Below are positions 48,265-58,700 of a stretch of DNA of 64,000 bases, piece by piece. The position numbers and the translations under genes were made by a program. Each line of letters opens with the position of its first letter. Position 1 is the stretch's first letter. This stretch comes from Argentina anserina. Its lineage: Eukaryota; Streptophyta; Magnoliopsida; Rosales; Rosaceae. Location of the stretch: contig NC_065874.1 of the NCBI RefSeq assembly GCF_933775445.1, forward strand, positions 25,800,501 through 25,864,500. Direction: 5' to 3'. Below the pieces are notes generated by a model. The model saw only the letters and a program-made list of their open reading frames with translations. It did not search any database and was not told the DNA's origin.

Positions 48265-48829
48265 TTCAGAAGATGACGTCTTTGAATTAGTTAAAGTGCG
48301 GATGAAACGCGCGGAGCCTTCGATTGGTTTTAATGAAAATGAACGGTCTAGATGGATGTCTCATATTAATTGCAGGTTAAGTACAACTTAACCCCAAACC
48401 GACTTTCACATTCCCAAGTGCTCAACGACAAAGAGACAGCTCTCATTGTCTTCTCCGCTCAGAATACAATTCCTCAACGGGACTCCTAGTCTCCACCATT
48501 GACGCTATGATCTGAAAGATTAGGAGTTGCAAAACTTGACCTCATGTTCATCTTGTGTTGGAACTCTAGTGAGGCTTGTTAATTACTACCATCCATTCAA
48601 ATATGTAAGTTAATAAATCATGAGATTAGATACCCAGAACAAATCAGAGGTACTTGAGGATTGAGCGGAAAAGTCAAAGAAAGCTTTGTCTTTCGTTGAG
48701 TGCATGAGAGTACATGACCTGCTATTAATATCGAAGTCATTCATCAAGGCCATTGTTTTTCATTAAAACCAATCAATGGCTCCGCGCTTTGTCCGCACTT
48801 TAACTAATTCAAAGACATCCTCTTCTGAA
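48265..48829. mobile_element. TIR element inserted in the duplicated block
   Basis: Inverted ends of about 75 bases: TTCAGAAGATGACGTCTTTG on the left against TTCAGAAGAGGATGTCTTTG read backwards on the right, both continuing GAATTAGTTAAAGTGCGG and GATTGGTTTTAATGAAAA. The core is non-coding. Confidence 0.82.
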
Positions 48830-48833
48830 CGTT

Positions 48834-48865
<32 letters not shown>

Positions 48866-48869
<4 letters not shown>

Positions 48870-49161
48870 AGACCGGTTATTGTGCTGACATCTGAATGGT
48901 GTGGATTCGCCCGTTCCAGCGACCGACGATGTGCAACGACGTATCTGCAAATTTCCAAAAAATTCAAGTGTTGTGGGAAATTTACAGATTCTGGCGATCG
49001 TGGGCCAATGATGGAGCTCCGGCCGGCAAAGACAGGAGCGCCGGGAATGGGTGAGTACGACTGGCACCATTCGCACCGTCGTTGCACGTCGCCGGTCACC
49101 AGAATCGCCGACGTCCGCACTTTTGATGTTGTGCAGACGTTCGCTCTCAATTGTCTCTCTA
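48866..49161. mobile_element. Small GC-rich TIR element, copy 2
   Basis: Contains GTGTGGATTCGCCCGTTCC and GACGTCCGCACTTTTGATG, shared with 39490-39675. It also has an internal inverted pair (GTGCAACGACG and CGTCGTTGCAC). TA tracts lie on both sides. It splits copy 2 of the duplicated block. Confidence 0.6.
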
Positions 49162-49185
49162 TATATGATTATGTGTATAGCATGT

Positions 49186-49529
49186 CATAAAAACAGCGTG
49201 TGAGTGTAGATGTGTATTACCTATACACCTTGTTGGAATGTCGCAACGGTGGTAAGGCAATTTCGCACCAACAGGTTAAAAGTCAGTTGTTCATCCTCGC
49301 TATCACTTTCATCGAATTCTTCATCATTATGAGCCGGTGCTCGTTCTAAAGATTTAAGCATCATGCCACTCCGATAGTGAAAATCTTAACATTGGTTTTA
49401 TCATGACCGTCCCACTAAAGGATGACTAAGTGATTGATACGTGGAATTCCATAAGCACTGAAGAAATCATCCCAACCACATCGAATGACAACAAAATCAC
49501 CTACGCACCCAATGATTACATCTCTCCCC

Positions 49530-49545
<16 letters not shown>
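49186..49545. repeat. Duplicated non-coding block, copy 2, second part
   Basis: Matches 47437-47817 with scattered substitutions and ends in the same CCTTTCATATATA, followed by a TA run. Confidence 0.75.
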
Positions 49546-49570
<25 letters not shown>

Positions 49571-49575
<5 letters not shown>

Positions 49576-51060
49576 ATTTTCAATATATCCCATGTAAATA
49601 AAAGGATTGGGTGGTGTTATGTTGCCTCTGAAATCAAACGCAAGACCTCTTTTTTGTTCGGTTGTATTGTTGGAAGTTTATGTAGTTATGTTTATATTTT
49701 TTTTTTCAAAAAAAAAAACAAAAAAACCAAATCAATTGGTTTAGGGTCCGGTTGGAAATCTGAGAACTAAACCGATTTTATCGATTTACAAGTTTGGTTT
49801 GGTTTCTATGTTAGGTAAAAACGTAATCGTTTGAACCGAATTTCACCCATAAGCGGGAGTACTTGAAGTCATAGTCAATAATTTAGTCATCTCGGCATGC
49901 ATATGTAGTTGTTGCCTGATAACATTGTTGTCATGTACGAATGTACGATTGAATGGACCGAAGGCCGTCCAACTTGACTCTGCCCATTCGATAATGTTTT
50001 AACAATCCAAACAACACAATCATGAAGACGGATTTTGCGACGCACTTAGCCGTCTACAACATTTCGAGTTTGCAACCAACTGCTTGCGTCCACTTACAAT
50101 TAATTATGACTTATGGTGCTCGTCCGGTTCCGTCAACAGTGATGGTGTATGCTTGCAAACCGGTGGACACCATTTCAGTGACCGAGTGGTGAGGCTACTG
50201 AGGTTGTGGGCAACCTGTTGTTGGTGAGAGATTGTTGGAAGATTGGCAGTCTCATGGTGGTACGCGACTGACTAAACTTTACTAGATAATTAGTAGATTA
50301 TTGGTGGCGGTAGAGGTCAACCGAGCTTTGATTTCTACCCAAAAGCAAAGACAGTCGGTGGAAACAAGTGCCATACCACAAATCGAAAACAACATATACC
50401 TATTTGTGTTTCTGAATGTAGACAATATTCATAGTAACTTGTTCGTGTTTGCCAATAATAGAGCCATATTATATAATTATGTAGCTGTGAAGATCGTGAA
50501 AACATTTCCAACGTTCCCAAGATGTGACCACATTTCTTATTTTAGCACTAAGTCTGCTGTACTTCTCCCACTTGACTTGACCAATGCTTCAATCGGGGCA
50601 AAAGTGCTCATTTATGGCGAAGAGCAGAAAGTCTCGTACCGAAAGGCAAGGGATTACGACGAGTTCTTGAATGTACACAATACATGTGGTCGTCTCAAAA
50701 TCACTGACACGGATATCCCATAGTGGGTGGTGTAGATGATGCCTCTAGCACATATGATGGGTGACATTATCCTCCTCCAAGATGGACATGTACTTCTAAT
50801 CAATAGGGTCTCAAAAGGAATAACTTACGGGGAATTTGGGCGCAACTGATGATCAACCTAGTCATTTTATTCACTAGAGAATGTCGTTTGGACCCGATTT
50901 GTATTACAAAGAATGATCACAATGTAAGTAGATTTAGTTGATGTATGCTTCTCTTGTCACCATGATTTCATGTCCTATAAGTGAGAAAGTGCAGGGGTGG
51001 GCCTCAATTGTGCAAGGGAATTTGGGCTTAGGCCTCTGTTTTCTAGGTTGTTGAGCTTTT
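49571..51060. other. Unassigned region with two open stretches
   Basis: At 50021-50190 and 50301-50723 the sequence has protein-like open stretches. The second is 140 codons with no low complexity, begins near MVAVEVNRAL and ends at ITDTDIP. I recognise neither family, and no splice sites clearly join them to a gene. They may be exons of a decayed gene or part of an unknown transposon. The rest is non-coding. Confidence 0.3.
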
Positions 51061-51063
51061 TAA

Positions 51064-51064
51064 G

Positions 51065-51140
<76 letters not shown>
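51064..51140. repeat. (TC)n microsatellite
   Basis: About 75 bases of TC repeats with one interruption (CTTTCTC near 51082). Confidence 0.95.
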
Positions 51141-51143
<3 letters not shown>

Positions 51144-53397
51144 TGATTTGAAATTTTGTCTGATTTTTTTGGGTTGTAGATCCCTACAAGTCATATTCAA
51201 GAGTTATAGCTCGTCTTGTTTATTAACAGGTACAACATTAGGTCTTAGGCCTCAATCAACAAGTTGAGTATCTTTGGTTAGGATTTGCAGGTTCTTTGCT
51301 TTTAATAATGTCTTGTGTTTGGACTCTTGTTATTTTATTTTGTATCCTTTAACTAAAACTTGTCGCTTCGTAATTTAGAATGTCTTTCGTTTTGCATGCA
51401 CTGTAATTGTAATTCGGGTGTTTTTGAACACCTCCCACTTGATTTATGATGAGCAATTTTAGGCCATCAATAAAACTCTGAATAAGTTAGTGTAGTGTCA
51501 AAAATGATATCGGTATAGGTTGGGGATAGAGGGTACTCTGCAAGTTAGAACGTTACAGGAACTACTATTATTTACAAATATATATATATATATTATATAA
51601 ATATTATATACAATTATATACAAGTTGTTTTAAGAAGTTTGAGATATTGTATGTATCAAGAACGTAAAGCAAAACCAATCTAATATATATACAATTATAA
51701 ACATGTAACCATCTCCTTTACAAAACAAATTAACATAAAACCCATGTAAATAAATAGCTTTAATCTGCACAACCTAAGAATATGTCAATCAAGTATAAGA
51801 AACTAAATTAAGGTGCACTAGTACACCAAATTCTCCTATAATGTCCCGAGTCCGGTCAATCTTGCAACGAAGAATATTTCATACAATATGTCATGTAATT
51901 ACTCAGTGCAACCATACAACACACAACATGAATCATTACGCTCATTGAGAATATAATTCCAAACATGCTTCATACTTGTAGCCTTTGTGGTCTAACGTAT
52001 TAGCATGCAATTCATGATCTCAACTATTATTCGTAGTTGTTGCTACTTAAAAACTCACGTTTGTCTCAATAGTTTAACACAAATTCTTGCAAAACTAGCC
52101 ATGCAGAAGTTAGCAATTATATAAAACAAGATCACAAATCTTCAAACACTTAAGAGGCACGAATTAGGTTGTAGAGAAATCATCAACTATTCAATAGCAT
52201 AACTTTATAAAATCTAAAATTAATATCACAACCATGTTCTCAACATAAGGAATATCCAATCTCCAAAATTCATGTTAAACTGACAAAACTACAAAACATA
52301 AAGATAGAAATTGAGTCATATTTTACACTTATTCTCCGAAGTCGCACCGAAGGATGCCAAGATAAAAGCACTGCCAAAGGATAATGGAATGGCTGAATTT
52401 AGGGTTTTGGAGAAGTCTTCCGTGTAGAGAATAGGTGTAGCAAAATATGCGAAATATTTTGTGTAAAGGGAGAGGTCCCTGACATGTTGCTTCTTCTCTC
52501 CTCTTTATAGACGATGTCTCTCTTCAATTTCATATGCTATTAGGGTTAGGAAACCCTAATAATCCGTCCATGGACTTCTTGTGGTGGTATGGGCCTTCAA
52601 ATAAAACTTTGATCCATAATAGGTAAATCGCTCAGACCGACCTCTGCTCACTAACTTTATCATAACTTGCTCCATAAAACTGATATTGCTACGATTCTAA
52701 TGGCTCTGGAAAGTAGACTCATAAGGCTTTTCTATCAATGTATTATGCACAATTTTCCACCATCCGGTTTGCCCGCAATGATTTGTCGAAGTTGACTGTT
52801 TTGCAGAGGCAAAAATCTTGATATCTGGTTTTATTACTTTTTTTTGTCCTTTAAACACATATTTCTCTTATTTCGCTCCAATGTACCTAAAATCAATAAA
52901 CGAAGTCAAAATCGACAATATTAAGAGAATAACTAAACTAAATAAAAGAAATAACATATTAAGAACGTCACATTATATGCTCCTATCAACCTATTATGAT
53001 CGTATTAAATCGGAATGAGTTCACTTCATTTACTTAAAAGAACACTAATTCGCAATACACATGTGCTGCATGTGTAAAATCATCTTTCATGGTACTGGGT
53101 AGTTATATCTGTAGTGCCATTTGGAAATTTTATCTGTAAAATAGTGGGATTTAGAATCTATATGTTTCCTATTTTATTTGAATTTAAATTCATATTATTA
53201 TTTTATTATTTACCAAAATAACCTTCAAAAATTGACACTGAATTAAAATTAATATATTGTGCGAGAGTGTTAACGTACTTTTACATAAATTTTAGTGACA
53301 ATGCCTAAACAAGCTATAATAATATAGAAGGTATAAACTGCGGGGCATCCTAAAATAAATGAAAGGAAATAAAGAAAATCTAGAGAATTATTTTATA
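51141..53397. other. AT-rich non-coding region, possible LTR remnants
   Basis: No gene is visible. Around 52320-52800 the text (TAGGGTTAGGAAACCCTAAT, TTCCACCATCCGGTTTGCCC) has the feel of a retrotransposon LTR with a transcript leader, but I see no defined ends. Confidence 0.3.
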
Positions 53398-53542
53398 AAA
53401 TGAAAAGGGTTTCTTATAAAAAAAAAGTCACTTTTAATACATGAAATTAGAAAAAAAGTCACCTAAGTTTTCAAAATTATAAAAAGTCAGGTTCTTAAAC
53501 CTTTTAAAACGTTGCCCATAATTTTGTAAATATTTATAACAT

Positions 53543-53911
53543 GTGCCACAGTCCATTATCTCAATGAAAAAAGAAGAAGAAGATGGAATGGTTCCAAATC
53601 GGTGGTGTTGCAGCCACCATCAACTCTCGCCAATCACAAATCATGAACCGCCACCGAGTCGGTGCTACTCACCTCCTGAAGCCCAACCCTTCTTAATCGC
53701 TTTCAAGGGGAGGACGACGATGAGAGTTCGATTCGAAGAAGCGAGTCACCGGAATCGACCTCCAAATCAACTCGTCTCAGGTGACAGACTTTACCTCTTA
53801 ATCACTGATAGGCGGAGGCCGACAACAAGAGTTCGATTCGAAAAGGCGAGTCGCCGAAATCGACCTCCAGATCAACTCGTCTCCGGTGACAGAGGTGACG
53901 GACTTCACTGA
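53543..53911 (+). other. Unrecognised ORF inside the Mutator-like element
   Basis: A 122-codon frame with two near-identical segments of about 35 residues around RVRFEEASHRNRPPNQLVSG. The repeat reflects the DNA-level tandem duplication. It may be captured host sequence, but I recognise no source, and expression is doubtful. Confidence 0.25.
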
Positions 53912-54534
53912 GCTGGTTCACAAGGAGGCGTGGTATGGTTGTCGTTCGTCGTCGATGGTTGTGGTTATGCCTGGTCGCCCGCTTCTGGTTCAAATCGTCC
54001 TCCGATATCCCCTAATCGGACGCTTTTCTCTTCGTTCGAGACCTACTCTAAGCATGACGACATCCAGACCTCGCACGACGGCAGCAACATTGGTGGAGTC
54101 ACTAAGGCGCCGTGAAGGAGCGAGGAGGCAAGCAAGGTAAGACTGCTGGCCATGGCGGTGTTGGTGTTTCCAATGCTGGTGTCGACATGAAGATGTTGAC
54201 ATGGGTGCTGGTGCTCGTGTGATCGGAGATGACTTAACATGGGTGCCTAGAGTAGTTTTTTGGGTGCCTATAGCAGATCTTGTTTTTCTTTAGTTGTTTC
54301 TTTTTTGTTTCTTCAATTTCAGTTTTCTATCAGTCACACCACCTATCACATTAACCGTCACACTACTTGTCATAGAACAATGTATGTGTGATATGTAGTG
54401 TGATAGACATAACTAGTGTGATAGGTAGTATGGCTGAGGTGTGACATCACATTAATGTTGATATTTGGATCGTATGAGTTGATTTGAGAAGTTCAATATC
54501 ACATAACAGCAAACAAAAGTTTGTTATTTCTAAT

Positions 54535-54536
54535 CA

Positions 54537-54578
<42 letters not shown>

Positions 54579-54616
54579 TTCTTCTTCTTCTTCTTCTTCT
54601 TCTTCTTCTTCTTCTT
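54535..54616. repeat. (ATT)n-(CTT)n compound microsatellite
   Basis: About 14 ATT units run straight into about 13 CTT units, just before the minisatellite. Confidence 0.95.
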
Positions 54617-54639
54617 GTCACAACGTAGTTACATAAAAC

Positions 54640-54925
54640 AGTGTGACATCGGGTGTGATAGGGGTGTGACAGTTAGTGTGATAGGTAGTGTGACAGCGGG
54701 TGTGACATGTAGTGTGATAGCAGGTGTGATAAGTAGTGTGACAGAGGGTGTGACAGTTAGTGTGAAAGGTAGTGTGACAGTGAGTGTGATAGGTAATGTG
54801 ACATGAGGTGTGATAGCAGGTGTGACAGGTAGTGTGACAATGGGTGTGAGAGGTAGTGTGATAGCGGGTATAACAAATAGTGTGACGAGGTGTGACAGGT
54901 AGTGTGATAACGGATGTGACATGCA
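54640..54925. repeat. GTGTGACA(G) minisatellite, second array
   Basis: About 28 degenerate copies of a 10-base unit GTGTGACAGN / GTGTGATAGN. One frame on each strand stays open for most of the array: on + it reads GVTVSV-like repeats, on - it reads CHT/YHT repeats. It shares unit and position within the element with the array at 7930-8155. Confidence 0.9.
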
Positions 54926-55390
54926 AAGAAAAAATGTCTTAATATGTGAAATTATGTTAAAATTCAAAAGAGATTGGTATGAGTATGCTCGAAATGAAGA
55001 GAATAACTAAAATTAAGGAATCTTGATCTCTAGTTTCATCGGAATTGCTTGGAACACCGCTATCGATGACGGCAACCCCTTGCGAGGGTTGTTGCGCCTT
55101 GTACGATGGTCGGTTTAGAGTAGGTAGGGTATCAAATGAAAGAAGGGAGAGAGATCTTTCTAACAGTACCAACCACTTTTAAATCTATTGCCAGATGACA
55201 AAGTTATGACCGGAATTATAAGAAGAAAAAAAAAGAAAAAAAAAAGGCAAAACAGTCTAAAAATATTTAAAAAGTGACTTTTATTTCTAATTATGTTCTA
55301 AGTTTGTTGACTATTTTCTTATTTCTACTCAATTGAGATAAATTTTTTATAATTGAGAAATAAATGGTAATTTTTTTTATAATTTATCAT

Positions 55391-55774
55391 ACGAGAAATT
55401 GTAATTGTTTTTTTAATTTACTAAAAGAAAAATCTAAAGAATTTGAGCAAATCTGTAAAATGTAAATCTCCCACAACATTATTTGCCTGTCAATTTTTGT
55501 CTCATTCATTCATGTGTGCACTCATTCAGTTGCTTTTAACAGAGAGAAAGAAGAAGCCGCTGAGACTCTTAGAGAGAGAATCCCCCACCTACAATTTCAA
55601 AGACCAACTCTCCATCCTTCAATAGCTCTGGAACTCTTCACCATTTCAACTTTCTCCTCTGTATTATTAAAACTCTCTCGCTCTATCTCCCCACTTCTTC
55701 AGTAGGTCCCACACGGCCTTGCATGGACATTTCTAGCACCTTTGATCGAATTTGAGAGTTGGGTTTGTTAAAGA
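55391..55774 (+). promoter_or_regulatory. Upstream region and leader of the EDR2-like gene
   Basis: Pyrimidine-rich sequence at 55580-55705 (CTCTCGCTCTATCTCCCC) is typical of a plant 5' untranslated leader. The transcription start cannot be placed by eye. Confidence 0.4.
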
Positions 55775-58700
55775 ATGAGGCTTTCTGAGATGGGCACGTC
55801 CCAAAATGACCAAACAATAGAAGGTTGGCTTTATCTCATTCGTTCCAATCGAATTGGACTGCAGTACTCCCGCAAACGCTACTTTGTTCTGCAGGGGCAT
55901 CTTCTCAAGAGCTTCAAATCACTCCCTGTTTCTGGCAATGAGGTTCTTTTAGTTCTTTGTTCTACATTCTTTGAGTTTCAGTTACTTCAAGAACAAAGAT
56001 GGAATCTTGATCTCTTTTGTTTGTTTGTCGGAGTTTTGATCATTTGGGTATTTGGAACTGCATTGTTTGAGAACCCTTCTTTGTATTCTTTTGTCAATTT
56101 TGTATGGACCACTATGATTTTGGGACAACTTGCTTCAAGTTGTTGTTGATTCAACTTTACTATAACCCTTCGTTCGTGGTAGACATGGACATGTTTTGCT
56201 GTGGATGTTTTCGATTTTTCTGAGTATGACTAGACATAGATAACATATAACTGATTATGTCACTTATGTGTTTAACAGAGTATGATGAACTCATGCACTT
56301 GACGCATTGACAGTTTGACGATCCTATTTTAGATAATCGGATAGTTTTAGAATGTAAATATGGAATTTTGCAGGACTTTTGTACAAGTGTGTTACTTTTG
56401 TGGCTGGCTATGTTGCTTTTTCTTGTATGTTTTCTTGTAAATGCTTTCCTTTATACTTATGGGTCGCAGAGGTTAGAGATGCCTTTATCTGGCTTTTGGC
56501 GTTTGAATTTTTATTCAGGAATATGGGCAGACTAATAAGCATTCTAGGCTTCTACTGTCCTTTTCTTATAAGAACTTTTTTGACCTTTTTCTTCATTTAT
56601 CATCATTTTGTTTTCTTTAATACACATCAAATCCAGCATTATTTTACCCAAAATCAATGATAAGGATCTTTGTTTTTTGTTTTTTAATGCATGAGAAAAC
56701 GTGAGGATGTTTAGCACACAGATGATATAATTGAAAATTGTATTTTCAGTCTTTTTCTCACAGACGTTTTATCATTATAAAGTTTTACTACAATACGAAC
56801 CTTGATTTCTTCTTAACCTGTATATCAGGATCCAGTAAGAAGTGCTGTCATAGACGCATGCATCCGAGTGACTGATGATGGATGTGAGAGCATTAGTAGA
56901 AAAGTATGTACCTTAGTTTTCTATTGTAGCAATGTGTTCATTTCTTTGTTTTACTTATGTCAGTAATGATGGTTGTATATTCAATTAACACTGTTTTGTG
57001 CAACTTTTAGGTATTCTTCATATTCACACTGTATAATACATCAAATCACAATGATCAACTTAAGGTATGGAAACTATTTTCTCAAAATTCTGTCTCCCTT
57101 CCAAGTTGATGTGAGTTTAATTAGATTTTAATTTCGTAGTTGGGAGCAAGCAGTCCAGAAGAAGCGGCAAGATGGATTCATTCCTTTCAGGAACTTGCTT
57201 TAAAGGTTCTAATAGAGTTACATTTTGTAATCCTACTGTAATTTTTTATGCTAATATGACTCTAATGTCTAATTGTCCATGCATACAGAGCGGTCCTGAT
57301 CTTGGGAGTAATGTTTTGGAATGTTCAAGTAGCATGTGGAAGTCCTTTAGGTGTGATGTTTATTACCTGTTCTTCTTATTGAATTCTTCTCCCACCTTGT
57401 TGTGTAAACTAGTGTGACTTTTTTCATTAGACATATAAGAAAACTTGAATAACAGGCAGCGGACTATATTTGGTACTCTGAAGTCTGAACCGATCATTCA
57501 TACTTATGTTATCTAATTGTCTGAGCACTAAGGAGTTTACATATGTGCAGATTCGGTGGCTCTAATAGGGGAAGTCGTCTTAGTTCTATAGATTGGACCC
57601 TCTGTTCTTCTTCACAAACTGATGCTGTGACACCCGATGTTATTGCTCCTTCACCTTGGATGATCTTTGGCTGTCAGAATGGTAAGAGCCATCTCTGAGC
57701 AACTAAGGCTGAAATTGCAGTTCAATGTGCTGAAACTGCATTCTAATTCTCTTCATGTAATGCAGGTCTACGACTATTTAAAGAAGCAAAAGATAGGGAT
57801 TCTCATGGGAAGGTTAGTAGGTTGTACACTTATTACTGTAAGTGGTTGTACAAAAAGGCAGTTGTGTTATTGACTGTGATTTTCACATGAGCAGTGGAAT
57901 GATCATCCTGCCATCATGGCAGTGGGTGTGGTCGGCGGAACTTCAGAAGCCTTATTCCAGACACTTATGTCCCTTGGTCCCTCAAGATCTGAGTAAGCTT
58001 CCTGAGACTTGATAAATAAAATAACCAGTGAGAGAACAGTGGAAAAACTACCAAATTGAACTGTCAATGAAATCCCCAGGAACACAAAACAAACTGAAAC
58101 TACAACAGTTTGCATTTACAATGATAAAGATTTGTCCAATTACAAAATAAGGTATAGCCGAAACAAAAATAAAGCTCCAATATGTAGTTAATGTCAATCA
58201 TAAGCAAGTTAGAAACCCCAAGGTAAATAATTACACCCTAGCTATAATTTAAAAGTTGCGTGGATGCATATTATTGTCTCTATCATCGCTCCTTAGTCTT
58301 TTCTATTATTAATAAATGTTGGAGGAGCAACTTCTATGTTTCCTGAATCTGATATAAGGATATTGTTCCCTCTTAATCCATAATTGTATTAGTCAAATAT
58401 TTAATCTCTCATTCATAATGTCATATATTAAGCTTGTTTGCAACTAAAATTGACTTGCACATATTGGTTTGTAGATGGGACTTCTGTTTCCACAACGGCA
58501 GCGTGGTTGAACACCTTGATGGTCACACTGATATCATCCACAAGCAATTATATAGTGATTGGTTGCCATGGTCAGGCCCATGGCTATAATGTATTAATAT
58601 ATGTCCTGAGGCAGTTGCCTAAATAACTTTTTGTGTAATTATCTTATACAATCGGCATAACATATTGCAGGGGAATAAAGCCGAGAGATCTATTGTTGCG

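Larger units (their letters stand above)
53407..55390. mobile_element. Second member of the Mutator-like family
   Basis: It starts GGGTTTCTTATAAAAAAA with TTAGAAAAAAAGTCAC about 40 bases in, like 6602-6660. The right-hand 450 bases (54940-55390) parallel 8160-8620, including GAGATTGGTATGAGTATGCT and AAAATATTTAAAAAGTGACT. The core differs: it has a tandemly duplicated CG-rich segment (53708 and 53812) and a GTGTGACA minisatellite. I found no clean 9-bp target duplication, so the right limit is approximate and the copy is probably old. Confidence 0.7.
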
